Assembly: GCF_905163445.1 (NCBI RefSeq) | Contig: NC_053184.1 | Location: 7,502,001 to 7,566,000 of the forward strand | Source of the DNA: Pararge aegeria | Lineage: Eukaryota; Arthropoda; Insecta; Lepidoptera; Nymphalidae | Length of the DNA: 64,000 bases | Direction: 5' to 3' | In this document: one piece after another, positions 52,801-64,000 of the stretch | How the letters are laid out: each line of letters begins with the position of its first letter | Numbering within the stretch: the stretch's first letter is position 1 | Made by a program: the position numbers and the translations under genes | Notes under the pieces: generated by a model | What the model saw: only the letters and a program-made list of their open reading frames with translations | Database searches by the model: none | Told to the model about the DNA's origin: nothing

Positions 52801-55800
52801 TTTATATTGTGTTGTTTATTTCAAGATTTCACCCCTAGCATACCACATCATAAAACTGGTTAACGCATTTGAAAAAGCCTCTTAAAAAGGTGTCTGCATA
52901 AGTAGAAACGGCTTTAAATTCAATACTAACTAAGTGACATTCTTAATAAGGGCTATATTATAGTTGCTATTTTTAACATAGGTATATCATTAAGGTAAAA
53001 GTTTATTTATACCTAGTAGGTACGTAAGAAAAGTTATGGAAATAAAACAACATTTGAGTAACGGCTTAACAATTAAAACTTACCTATTTTTTTTTAAATA
53101 CTCTCCTACAGAAATGTTTAAAAGATTACCTACTGGAAGTTGCTGCGAACGAATCCGTAATAAAAAGCTTTCGCGTTTCCTGCTTTAAAGTATTGCCTAG
53201 AACGTTCCGAACTAAAAACGCTTTTTTGAAATCGGTTCACTCTTTACGTATATAGGTTTAGACACAAGAGGTATCAAAACTAAACTAAAATAAAAAAAAT
53301 ATTAAGTCGATTGCCTTGAATTTTAATATTATCTTTATACTTTAAAAATTATTTTCACGTAATTAGTAACTCACCTGGGTTTACATTAAACGATTTACGG
53401 TAATTGACGGAAATATCATGAGAGCCTCCCAGTTCAAGGATACAGTTTTACAATCCACAACCCAGTTGGCGTTTCCTGTGACTTTTGAGTAAAAAATTCC
53501 TATATCTACAAAAAAATTGTGCTAGGTATGTGGTTCTAGAGATATTTCGTAATGAGATATAGCTCCATTCTGAGTCAAGTCAATTGTAATTTGTTTTTTG
53601 TAATGTGAAATATCTATTGGCGCGTCTAGGCTGTAAAATCGACCAGTATGCCGTCGAAGTAAAAGGTCCGACGCTTTCACCAATCTCGACTCCTAACTGT
53701 GCGTTGATATTTTTTTTTTACTAAATCGAGCATACAGGAATCCTAATAGTCCTATCCCAATGCTAAAAATTCCGTTGCTCTGTTGATGCGTTAAAGATAG
53801 ACCACCCAACAAACCCACTTCCACATTCATAAAAATTTAAGAAATAAGGGGTTCTCACAAGCACTGCTGTATTCAAATTATTGTGTTTGAATACGGCTCT
53901 AATAATCTGTGGCTATTGTTCATCCAACGCATAGTGATCAAAATACATTTAGAAATAATTCTTCTGATTTAAATACTATTTACTAAGTATTAAACCGTAC
54001 ACATGTACTGTAATGATGTTCTCATGCACGTTTCGCAATAATCATCCATTGATCGATATGACCGCGCGACATACTCACTAAAGGGCTATTGAAATATCCA
54101 ACTGGACGGGGCAGGGTCATTGACATAAAAGTAGCAAAAAAATTGGGAAAACGTCAAAGAACGAGTCGACGTCGCGTGTATCGCAATGTCAGCAGCGGCG
54201 GCGCATCTCCGAATAACAATAATCCTGAATGAATTGTAATGGCCTCCGGTTTAATTGATTCGGCGACCCGACAGACCTGTATGCGGTAGGGCAGGGGATT
54301 ATTTTAACGATATCGATATTTCATAGGACTTACTGATTATCGATTTGAGAAATCGACTTGACAAGTGAGCTTTACACTTTTATAAACACTTTAGCTGTTA
54401 TAAGCTGATATATTGTGACGTGAATTAACATAACATGAAAACATATCCCGCAATTAGGATTTTTCCAGTCCAAAAGGCAATAATAGGTAACACTAAGTTT
54501 TAAGAAGTTATATCACTTAGTGTAGCTACCTGTTGTTGCTGATAAGTACTCCTATATTATTTTATAGGACTATTGATTAGCTATAATTATAACAAACACT
54601 TTAGCTTTATACTCGTATACTAATAAATTATGAGGTACATAAAATGAAAACATATCACGCAATTGTATTTTTTACAATCTTAGAAGCAAATATAAGTGCA
54701 TTTATGTATTAAAATATAGTATTTTAAGTAAGTATTATAAAGTTAAAATGCTATTCCAACCAAGTTCAAGTATAATTTGCTTAAGAACGAATAGTTCATT
54801 ATAAAGAAAAAGAGTTCGTTCTGTTTACCTATATTATACGTGTATTAATGTGGATCTTGTTTGGGAATTAATAACAACAGTCTAAACACAATATGAGAAA
54901 TAAGTCATTTATTCAGGTATGTTATTTAATTTAGTTACAACACTAGTGTGTCGCGTGAATGTTCATTCAGAGCCACAACTTTCTCAGGACTCATTTTGAG
55001 GATGAAATATGTCATTGTATAATATTTTCATCCTTAAAATGTTTGCATCGATGTGAGTAGTAGAATAACCCTTACAATATGCTCCCATGACAGCCTTAAA
55101 CGTTTTCTACGTATTAAAAAGAAGTGAGTGGCGAAAACGTGGCGCAGGCTGGGATTCCTATTCTTTTGAATAAAATTATGGGCCCACAACACGCTTTTTG
55201 CAATTCAATACCATCAAAGTTACAAACTGTGTATGAATTAATAATATACGTGATACAATGGCGAGTCTATCAACTCACAGTTCAACTCTATTGACATTAA
55301 CACTAGCCTTGACACTCAATCGGAAGTTGTATCAATTGACGTCGCAATTCCCCGCAATAGTTTTAGGAGACAATTGCATCATCAATGTCGAGTCATCGGC
55401 CGGCCACTTGTAGAGCGGATGTTGTTAACCGTGCCTTGATTAACCGAGACGATCTTAAACGGAGTCCGGGCAAGTTCAAACAATTAAATGTATAGAAGTG
55501 TCCGACTCTAATGAATGATACAGACTTGGTCCATTTCATTATATAAACACCGTCACAAGACGCGGCTTACAAATTGAGATTAATTCAGTCTAGGTACTGC
55601 TCAACTTTCTTATTCCATTAACGTCCTGCGAGTCATTACGCCCTGCGAATTAATGTTTCTTAAAGGACCTACCGGGTAGTTAAATATTAAGCCACATATT
55701 ACGGGCTATTAATAAAAAAATATTCCATCAAAGTTATTCATAAAATCCACAGCAAATTATAATACTTGAAAACTTCTTGCGGTATTTGTTTTGACAGAAA

Positions 55801-56460
55801 TGTAGCATTATCGTATTTTAATATTGATTTCGTTACGGATAATGCTTGAATTTATAGAAATAAGAACTTATGCCACATGCACATGCATATATTCTATTAA
55901 TTGCTCAAGGCAATAAATGCTATACTTTTACTATGGAAATTATCATATACTCATAGAAGCATCGCAAATATATTTTGTATTTTTACATTAAGAGAGCCTG
56001 CTATTTTTAGAGATAATAAGAAAAGAGCAGTTAGTAATTGTTATTTAGCTATAAGTATTCAATGATGTATTGAGAATGCGAAGTCTTCTTTTATATTATA
56101 GTTGAGTTCTTCAGAAACTAAGGGTTCGTTGGTTTTCGAGTACGTAAACATTACGCAAGATATTATCTCATTCTTCTGATGCGCCGGCGGGAAGATTCGT
56201 TACTTTGGGCATTGTTATTTTGTTTCTTTTTCAGGTACAATGATGCTATTTACTTTTGCTTGTGTTTGTTAACGTTGACATTTTTGTTTTAAATATTTAC
56301 TTTAGTTATTTAAAAAAAAAACATGGCAATGTACATAATATTGTGATATGTTCAGCCTTTAGATACATACACCGGCAAGATAAATATCAAACCATTAGAA
56401 AAAAATATTAAGTATAACAAAAAAATAGAAACTAGAATACTTATTCAGTACTTATTTAAG
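49886..56460. other. No gene seen; 6.5 kb of mostly unique, low-repeat DNA
   Basis: The longest repeat-poor stretch here. GC-richer islands at 54050..54290 (with agcagcggcggcg and a taattgattc word) and 55280..55660 match no repeat in the window and may be conserved non-coding DNA. Short frames at 51063, 51374 and 51863 have no domain. 54400..54690 contains two related blocks (near 54427..54465 and 54637..54675: 'aaaacatatc', 'cgcaatt'). Confidence 0.35.
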
Positions 56461-56805
56461 GGTTACGGCAGATCAGAATACATCAATATATAATACAATA
56501 CACACCATCTAGCCCCAAAGTAAGCGTAGCTTGTGTTATAGATACTAAGATGCCTGATTTTATGAATTATATCCATAATTACTTAGAAAATACATATAAA
56601 CCCAGACACTAAAAACTCACTAAATGCTCATCACACAAACATTTTCCAGTAGTGGGAATCGAACCCACGTCCTTGGGTTAAGAAAGCAGGGTCGCTGCAA
56701 ACTGCGCCAATCGGCCGTCGAAGTGCTTGCTACTACGTTCATCTACTGCGATCATCTTTGGAAGAGGCCTTTGTTCAGCAGTGGACTGTTAGAGGCGGTA
56801 TTGAT
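56461..56805 (+). repeat. RTE-like LINE 3' end split by a SINE
   Basis: The left flank 'ggttacggcagatcagaata' and right flank 'gcttgctactacg', 'ggaagaggcctttgttcagc', 'agtggactgtta' belong to the RTE-like end seen at 49378. A family A SINE lies between. Part of the element at the junction has been lost. Confidence 0.65.
56487..56721 (-). repeat. tRNA-derived SINE (family A), nested
   Basis: Complete minus-strand copy with tail 'acaccatctagccccaaagt', body and head ('ccagtagtgggaatcgaacc', 'aaagcagggtcgctgcaaac', 'gcgccaatcggccgtcg'). Confidence 0.9.
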
Positions 56806-57179
56806 AATGATCTATCACAATGCTTTCTTTGCGGCAGTTAAATAAAATGTGGCATGTATTTTTTTTAAGAATTTGGGATTAATTTTTTTTTTTTGTCTTG
56901 ACAAAACATAGTAGAATGCACCGTTGTTGTGGAACTTGCTTAAAGAGTGTATTCTGGAAGATTATGGATTTGTCATCAGCTAGTTGCGGATTATATTTAA
57001 TCAAACATGATGTTTATTTCATTGTAACATATTTAATGGTTTGCGTGGGCTAAATTTTGTAATAACAATTATATAGTATTTATTGGATGTTGTATGTTGT
57101 ATTTTATTTTATTTATAGCTTTTGTTTTTATCCTAATTAATTATTGTATAGATAGGGATATAGGTATACAAGGGATATT

Positions 57180-57720
57180 TTTTTCTTCCGTGGCGTCACA
57201 TGTCTTTGGGTCACAGCTGAAAATCAGCGCTGTATGGTAATTGGCAGAATTTTGAGCTGGAAACTTTAACAAGGTTGTGCCACACGTGATAGGCGTTATC
57301 CTGTCCTTTCCTTTGTTGTTACGTGTTTAATTAAAAGAGGCGCCAGTCGGTGGCACCTAGTAGGAACTTAGGTGCATAGCGTTAATTATATTGTAATGTG
57401 TGGCATATTTTAGTAAAAAAGATAGTTCATTCTTTATTATTGTATATATTTGTTATATTAATTATTATCAGTATCTATATATTTTATTGTAAGTTTATTA
57501 TATGTACATATTATATATTGTATATATAGGTATATATGCATGTTTATTTAAATGCACCACCTACCTCTCTTCTTGAGCTGTGTTGCCTTTGGTTGCCTGG
57601 AAGAGATCGCTATGAAGCGATTAGGCCGCCAAATTGTATACTTTTTGTTAAATTTTAATTTATAATTTTACTATATATTTATGTGGTGTACAAAAACGTG
57701 TTCATTCGTTCATTAATTCA
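57180..57720 (+). repeat. LINE 3' end (family D) with (ATTC)n tail
   Basis: Starts near 'ggcgtcacatgtctttgggt' and 'cagctgaaaatcagcgctgt'. It ends 'ggttgcctggaagagatcgc', 'gaagcgattaggccgccaaa', 'ttgtatactttttgttaaa', 'ggtgtacaaaaacg' and ttcattcgttcatt. The 3' half is found in reverse at 62323..62490. The left edge is approximate. Confidence 0.6.
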
Positions 57721-59115
57721 TAATTTCCTATCTTTTTTATAGTATACATTTTCGTAACCTACTATGGTTTTCATAAATAGAGCTCAGTACCAGCCAGTTA
57801 GTCTCTGATTCCAGGTAAAGTAACGTAACAACTTCTTTAGCGTTAATCTGTAATTTTATATATTAGTTGAGGTATAAACTTCAAAATTTGATATCGGCAT
57901 ACCTACATATTTGGCAGATTCACTTTACACCCTAGTCAAGTTTTTTAGTGACATAAGTTACACCAGGGTCTCTGAATTATTCCAGAAGCTAACGTTCAGA
58001 CTTCCATGCCACACAAGTCGTCATTATTGAATGATTGAATGAATAATATTTTGATAATCATGTTGCCGGTTGTAAATTGTACGATTTGTCATCAAATCGA
58101 TATATAAGCACTTTACTGTCGAGACGATGCTTAGCTGATATTGATTGTGCTAGATCGATACTTACGCCCACGCTCGGTAAATATTTAATCGAGATATATT
58201 TACATGGCTTACGATAGTAAAGGAAACGTGTCAGTATTAGTGATGGGATAAAATGTGTATCGATATAATGCTAATCGATGATATAATTAAAATAATAATA
58301 TAATGCGGTTTAGTAACTTATGTTAGATTTAAGGAAACTCAAACAATAAGTTAAAATAATATATTTATTAATGTAAAAGATACTGTGTCTTGCTTTATTT
58401 TTATTCTCTTTTCTAATAACAATATTGATCTATTTTGTCAAAGGCCAAAGGATTTTAAACGTGCTATTATTTCTGCTTCGTCAAGCAATCCGGACCGCAC
58501 TTTTGGATTGTAATTTTTAGTTTTCTTTGTTATTTTTTACTTTTTTATATTGTAATATTAGTTTCGTTTAACTTTTTGTGTTCTATTATAGTTTGTAGTG
58601 TTAATATCGGTCATTTTGTAGTAAATGCTGTGCACAAGTTTAAGTGGCTAGTCACACTGATTAGAAACAAAAAATATTTGTAATTTTTCTTTACTACGTA
58701 TTGTGTTGGTGTTCCTTTAATAAATAAATAATGGCTTCTTAAAAAGGTACAACTTTAATTCTAAGTGGATATGCTGTAAGTTAGTTACAGAGAGTTGCGA
58801 TGTAGACACACAATAATAAGTGGTCAATCAATATCATAATCAAAATAAGGTCGGTTCTTATAAACTTTTAAAATTAAATCGATTTTATATTTCAAATGTG
58901 CATCACTATTTACTACGAAATTTTAATGATAACGTTTATTTACGCTTTGTTATTTTGAACGATATTCTTGTAGTTCCTAGGAATAGGAAATCAATAAATC
59001 ATAGTACCTATTATGGTTCACATAGTTAAAGTGACATTTTTGTTGTTTGTCTTCTTTTTACACGACTACGGGAGTGTTGTTTAGTTATGTGTTACATTTT
59101 TTGTACATCAATAAT
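57721..59115. other. No gene seen (AT-rich)
   Basis: 58480..58740 ends in aataaataaataa and may be an old LINE tail; unproven. A frame at 58820..59029 has no domain. Confidence 0.35.
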
Positions 59116-59384
59116 AACCCATGCTATGCCACTACATGACTACACCAGAAGGGTTATGCCGTCGTCCACCACGCTGGCCAAGTGCGGATCGGTGGACTTT
59201 ATACGCCTTAGATAACATTATGAACATTATGAACTCTCAGGCATGCAGGTTTCATCTTCCGGCACGATATTTTCCTTTGCTGTTAATTAAGCAAGTAAAT
59301 TGCTTGAAACGCACATAAATAAGAATATAAGTGTATAAGTGGTACGTGCCGGGGCCCCCTGAAGTCCTGACCACTATGCCAATA
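59116..59384 (-). repeat. tRNA-derived SINE (family B), diverged
   Basis: 'aacccatgctatgccactac', 'cgtcgtccaccacgctggcc', 'aagtgcggatcggtggactt', 'aactctcaggcatgcaggtt', 'cgcacataa', then the damaged head 'gtgccggggccccct' and 'gaccactatgcc'. 'atgaacatt' is repeated inside. Confidence 0.75.
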
Positions 59385-60082
59385 ACGAGTGCACACAGTA
59401 TCTTTTAAAATTACCCCCAAATAATTATTGATCAAGATATATTTCGTTCTTTGTACTATCTTTTAGAAACACCTAAAGCTAAACACCTAAATTAACTTTT
59501 CACTTAGCATGCGACAGAAGCTATTCATGTAAAAATGACGAGCACTCTAAATCTATATTGTTGTTGCAAAATATAACCTTTCTAGTTGACTTAAAATTCA
59601 TTTTATATTAATATACTTTGCCTGTATTTGTAAGCACAAAAATTAATAGAATTGAAGACCTCGAACAAATAAAACGCCTCTAGTATACACGTAAAAGAAA
59701 CAGTAATACGAAATAAATGGTCAACTTTGCGCCACAATACAAGAACAGATAAAAGGAACAATTACACAGAAATTTCAAGGCGTGAACCATTGTCCGAGGC
59801 ACTTCACTAGATAACAATTTGCACTTGAAGTGTGCCCCTCTTTGTGTTAAGGCATTATAAATAAACATTACAAAGGCTTCCAGATGTGTGAATTTGGCGA
59901 GTAGCCACGTGCTCCGGCGCAAGCCTTTGAAAAGCGCTCAAAGGTTCGTTGAAATAGTGGACACTTGATGCCAGCTGACTTTTAATCAATGAGCTTCGGA
60001 TACATTTAAAACTACCAAAAAACTAACGGCCAGGAGTACTAGTTTCTTGGAATATAGAAACTAAGTGCTTGATTTAATTCAC
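59385..60082. other. No gene seen
   Basis: 59840..59980 is slightly GC-rich; a frame at 59680..59922 (minus) has no domain. Confidence 0.4.
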
Positions 60083-60323
60083 TAAGTGGACAGGGACCCT
60101 TCTTTCTGAGTCCAAGGCAGTGTGTTCGTTTCCCACTACTGGAAAAAGTTTGGGTGATGAACATGATTTTTTTTCAGTGCTGGGTGTTTATATGCATGTT
60201 CTAAGTATTTATGTATATTGTTCATAAAAATATTCATCAGTCATCTTAGTACCCATCACACAAGCTACGCTTACCTTGTGGCTAAATGGCGATGTGTGTA
60301 TTGTCGTAGTATATTTATTTATA
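60083..60323 (+). repeat. Family A SINE, head start missing
   Basis: Begins at 'taagtggacagggacccttc'; box B 'tgttcgtttcccactact'; tail 'gctaaatggcgatgtgtgta'. Box A is damaged. Confidence 0.85.
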
Positions 60324-60344
60324 AACTAAGTTATTGATTCGATT

Positions 60345-60559
60345 CGCCGGCCGATTAGAGCAGTGTGTAGACACCCTGCTTTCTGAGTCCAAGGTGCTAT
60401 TCCCACAGCCGAAAAATGGGTGTTTATCTGTATATTAAAGTATTTATGTATATTATTCATAAAAATATTCGTCAGTCTTCTTACTCGTAGTACCCATAAC
60501 ACACGCTACGCTTACTTTTTGTCTAGGTATATTGTCCTAGTATATTATTATTATTATTA
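60345..60559 (+). repeat. Family A SINE, box B deleted
   Basis: Head 'ccggccgattagagcagtgt', then 'gctttctgagtccaagg', a deletion, and the tail from 'gggtgtttatctgtatatta'. Only about 20 bp from the preceding copy on the same strand. Confidence 0.8.
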
Positions 60560-60778
60560 ATAATTGTATATCTACTATCAAGTATCTTCAGTATATAAGA
60601 AATAAGTCGTCGCTTTGAAAATAAAAAATCCTAACGTAAATGTTAATTATTCTAATAATTACATATAAATAAAGTATGTGTCTATTCTTCTTCAGAACAA
60701 ATATTTCTATAACCAGCATAGGTCATATTATTAATTTTATTGTCTATAGTTATATCATCAACCAGTTGATGGCGAACA

Positions 60779-60913
60779 CAGTGGCGTGCACTTCATACAT
60801 GCTCAAAAGCTCTGCATACCCTAAAATTATATATAAATGCGCAGGATTTTTCCATTTTATGGCATCTTTCTTCTTTATGCATACCCTGGTGAAAAACCCT
60901 GTGCACGCCACTG
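60779..60913. mobile_element. hAT-like MITE with perfect 8-bp target duplication
   Basis: Ends 'cagtggcgtgcac' and 'gtgcacgccactg'. The flanking octamer ggcgaaca is at 60771..60778 and 60914..60921. 135 bp. Frames on both strands run through it by chance. Confidence 0.93.
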
Positions 60914-61162
60914 GGCGAACACTTCTTTTATTTAATAATTCGTTACTTAGCTTTGGCTTAAACAACATATACTTAGTCTTTATAAAGTCCACAATAATCC
61001 ATACTATGATTGAAAGTTCAGTTTGCTCTTGTGACATTAGTAAATCGAGTTTTGGAGCCCGGAGGAGTGGCCCAGGACCATGAATTGAAGAACCCAATCG
61101 GTTGATATAAGCATGTTTATGATGATCATGAATAGGAATTTCACTAGTTGTAAAGCTTTTTG

Positions 61163-61425
61163 TGACAGAGCTCGTCCGGCGTAGTACTGTCGCCATGCTT
61201 ATTTCTGCCGCTAAGCAGAATTGTTGCAATGCTTTATTCTGGTCTGAAGATCGTAGTTGCCGGTGTAATTACAAGCACACGAGGTTTAACAACTACGCCT
61301 CAAATTAATAGACACAGGGCGGCATGTTGCAGGACGTGCTCCTTGCATGTTCCTGTGAAACGTAACTTACCATAAGGTGAGCCATCTGCTTGGTGCGCCA
61401 ATTAATATTATAAAAAAAAGCGGTG
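61163..61425 (+). repeat. LINE 3' end (family F), uninterrupted copy
   Basis: 'tgacagagctcgtccggcgt', 'agtactgtcgccatgcttat', 'ttctgccgctaagcagaatt', 'acaactacgcctcaaattaa', 'gacacagggcggcatgttgc', then 'taccataaggtgagccatct' and an A run at 61412..61420. Used as the reference for the nested insertion at 15037..15113. Confidence 0.7.
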
Positions 61426-61764
61426 TATAAACTCCTCACAATTTATATAATAACGAAAATCTTGGCTAGGTTTCAGTAAGTAGATAGCTATAAGCTATAA
61501 TTATTTAAAAATACCTCGTCATGTAGGTATTCAATAAAAAATCTTTACCGAAATAAATAGAATGCGTTGTAGGATATTATTGCGTTCTAAAGCTCTATGG
61601 TGCATAACAAATTCTTTCCGGTGCCATTCCGATTGTTGACTCGTAATTTGTTTCCAAAGGAAGTAACACTGCCATAACAACCGTAAAATTGACCATGTTG
61701 TAAAATATTTATGTGTGGTGGTGGCCTTACAAAAGTTTCATGCCGAATATCTACGCATCAGGCA
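61426..61764. other. No gene seen
   Basis: AT-rich spacer between a LINE end and a SINE. Confidence 0.4.
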
Positions 61765-62022
61765 GACGGCCGATTGGCGCAGTGGAGAGCGACTGCAACT
61801 TTCTGAGACCAAGAACGTAGGTTCGACTCCCACAACTGGAAAAAAAGTTTCTGTGATGAACATGAATATGTTTCAGTGTCTCATTTTATAAAGTATTTAT
61901 GTATATTATTCATAAAATTATTCATCAGTAATCTTAGAACCCATAACACAAGCTACGCTAACTTTAGGGCTAGATGGCGATGTGTGTATTGTCGTAGTAT
62001 ATTTATTTATTATTTTATTTAT
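61765..62022 (+). repeat. tRNA-derived SINE (family A), near full length
   Basis: Box A 'cgattggcgcagtggagagc', box B 'aggttcgactcccacaac', tail 'tagggctagatggcgatgtg', 'tattgtcgtagtatatttat'. Small internal deletion after 'cagtgtct'. Confidence 0.9.
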
Positions 62023-62322
62023 CAGGCTGTCTTTTTCTGAAATTTATAATTACGAGTGAATTACGCAGAGTACTAAGCTCAAATTGCCCGGCCATTATCG
62101 AATTTTGTGTCACTAGCATCATTCAGGCGTTGACGTCTATTTTAAATGAGTTTGATGTTGTCTCGAAGGCAGTTTCCCCGGTGGCTGTACAATGTGACCA
62201 GTGAGTGACCAATATTTTAGCGATATTTAAATCCTCATTTGCTATAGCAAAAACTGACTGTTGTAGTCACGACACTGACACGACCGTTTCGCTGTTCCTT
62301 GAGCAGGAATATTGAACTAGGC
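62023..62322. other. No gene seen
   Basis: 62080..62310 is GC-richer and matches no repeat in the window; no frame supported. Confidence 0.4.
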
Positions 62323-62490
62323 GGTATGAATGAATGAATGAATGAATACACTTTTATTGTACACCACATAAACATATAGTAAAATTATAAATAAAAATTT
62401 AACAAAAAGTATACAATTTGGCGGCCTTATCTCTACATAGCGATCTCTTCCAGGCAACCAAAGGCGTTAAACACAGCTAATAAAGCAACC
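62323..62490 (-). repeat. LINE 3' end (family D) with (TGAA)n tail
   Basis: Begins with TGAA repeats (62327..62346), then 'ttgtacaccacataaacata', 'aaaaagtatacaatttggcg' and 'gcgatctcttccaggcaacc': the reverse of 57570..57720. Confidence 0.8.
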
Positions 62491-62769
62491 TTAATTATAC
62501 CAGTGGTGTCGTAATTTCAATTGGGAACTATCGGCGCCCACCGATCTTGCCTAAATGGTAAAATTATTTTTATCCAAGGAAATTGTTTATTAACATTAAT
62601 AATGACTTATACGAGTAGTGCAAAAAAGTGCCGTTTCCATTATCTATTGGAATGCTGTCTAGAAGTTCCGCACGAAGTGGACTGTGTACGTACCTTCACT
62701 TATCCCCAAAGCAGTAAATGATTCATTACATAAGTACATTCAATTTCAAGAGGCGTTCATACATATATG

Positions 62770-62990
62770 TTTACATAATTGTAAAGGGATGGTGATAACT
62801 TCGTTCGTCAACTTAAACCTAAAGCTATGAGGTCACCAAACGAGCCCTGGTCTAAGAATAGCCAACAACAAACGTAGCCGGGTAATATTTTTATTATCAC
62901 CATCTCACAATAAAGAAATATTAAGCTATGAAGATTCACAGTAATTTACACCCAATATTTTTTTTAGTTAACTTAACTTTATAATAGGAT
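62770..62990 (-). repeat. LINE 3' end (family C), tail missing
   Basis: 'gggatggtgataacttcgtt', 'aacctaaagctatgaggtca', 'gagccctggtctaagaatag', 'ccaacaacaaacgtagccgg' and 'atcaccatctcacaataaag'. Compare 21810..22000. Confidence 0.65.
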
Positions 62991-63934
62991 TTTTCTGAAA
63001 GCTTCTGAAAACGAGACACGTTTTACATAAATATAAACTTTAAAATAATATACAATTGCCCTTGAACTCATAAGAAATTGTGTGTAGCCTAGTAAAACTG
63101 CACAACGAGTTTAAAAATATTGATATACCTAATTCTAAATAATAATAATAGAAATAGAAAAAATATTTTATGGAACCTTGTTGGTATGTGTTTAAATTTG
63201 AATATATTTTTATCTCTTAATCTATCACAGTTTTTGTGTACCACATCATAACGGAGAGCTTTTAATCGTAATGTTAGCCCAGAAGTTGAAAGTTGATTGG
63301 AGAAAAAAAAATAACACGAGCTTAATAATGCCTCGCACGCATTTGTTGGCAGCGAAGATGAAGTTGTTTCCTCATTAATACAGCCCAATCATGGAGGCAA
63401 TCCAGATTGTTGTTATTAATTTATAGAAAGTCATCGTGGGGCCATTAGGCTGAGATAACCATATTGATCTCTCCGATGATATTTTGGGCCACTGCTTCTT
63501 ACTATTGTGTGTGATTGCCCTACCTAATGATCACGTGCTGCTTGTTAGCGATGATCAGGGCTCATTATTACGATTGATTTTTATACCACAACCGCCGCCA
63601 GATTTATGGCTTTCACAGGTTTTAATAGCGCAATTATATATACAATTTAGTTCGCTTCCGACTTGGATCATCTAGTTAGCTACGCGGCTTTTTAAAAGAA
63701 TATCAAAATACGACGCGATGGAGTTGTTTCCACCGATTTAGTTTACCACGGTTACGTTTGCATAAGGATATTTTAACGGCCACGCGCCATCATGAGTGTA
63801 ACGTCAATATAAAATTATGAGATTAAAAATGCCACGGTCTTATGCTTCTGCTATGGTACTACTACCGTTTATCAACATCCAGATAGAGTGCAAACTTTGA
63901 ATACCTTTTTCCTATGAATAAAAAAATAAAAAAG
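62991..63934. other. No gene seen
   Basis: Unique-looking, moderately GC-rich after 63420. Frames at 63089 (minus) and 63484 (plus) have no recognisable domain. Confidence 0.4.
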
Positions 63935-63980
63935 GCATGTCGCCCAGCAATGGGACATTATGGGCTGATGATGATAAAGG
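63935..63980 (+). pseudogene. RTE-like reverse transcriptase, last codons and tail
   Basis: 63942..63968 reads A-Q-Q-W-D-I-M-G then TGA, the usual end of RTE-like reverse transcriptases, directly followed by TGATGATGA. Only the last few codons remain. Confidence 0.65.
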
Positions 63981-64000
63981 TTTACTTACATAACAGCTGT

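Noticed and set aside
55538..55592. Second TATA promoter (tatataaac) with a TCAGTC initiator
   Set aside because: The spacing of about 47 bp is too long and nothing coding follows.
59680..59922. 80-codon minus-strand frame
   Set aside because: No recognisable domain or splice signals; the length is expected by chance over 64 kb.
60750..61229. 159-codon frame (minus) and 135-codon frame (plus)
   Set aside because: Both run across a MITE, its target duplications and a LINE tail; no domain, so chance.

Overview
The window looks like AT-rich intergenic or intronic DNA from a moth or butterfly (Lepidoptera). The basis is the repeat content: Helitron-like copies ending in CTAG, tRNA-derived SINEs with box A and box B motifs, LINE 3' ends carrying short tandem tails, and a Jockey-type non-LTR retrotransposon. 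There is no sign of bacterial organisation, CRISPR, rRNA or a genuine tRNA gene. Family names are my reading of the sequence and were not checked against a repeat library.

The only long intact genes belong to one full-length Jockey-type retrotransposon on the minus strand (25556..30473). It encodes a gag-like ORF1 with three zinc knuckles (28696..30207) and an ORF2 with endonuclease and reverse transcriptase domains (25787..28696), joined by a one-base TAATG overlap. It sits inside a non-autonomous Helitron-like element and is flanked by a 13-bp target duplication. A second copy of the same Helitron at 12185..12471 shows the unoccupied site.

Layout. 1..1481 holds the end of a Helitron with a ~140-bp tandem array. 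1.8-9.1 kb holds degenerate RTE-like reverse-transcriptase fragments, several SINEs, and at 7964..8024 a candidate host exon (a signal peptide running into a GTGAGT splice donor). 9-25 kb holds scattered LINE tails, SINEs, a Helitron and several strong palindromes. 25.4-30.7 kb is the Helitron plus Jockey nest. 31-45 kb holds SINE clusters, an inverted repeat, an RT pseudogene fragment and a 357-bp tandem duplication. 45-64 kb holds hAT-like MITEs with 8-bp target duplications, three Helitron copies, more SINEs and LINE tails, and a 6.5-kb stretch (49.9-56.4 kb) with little recognisable repeat.

If the candidate exon is real, most of the rest downstream could be a very large first intron of a secreted or membrane protein gene. 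That is inference. I saw no convincing undescribed system. The best leads are that exon, the datable Jockey-in-Helitron nest, a SINE family with a conserved 5' extension, and a double fold-back rearrangement in a SINE.
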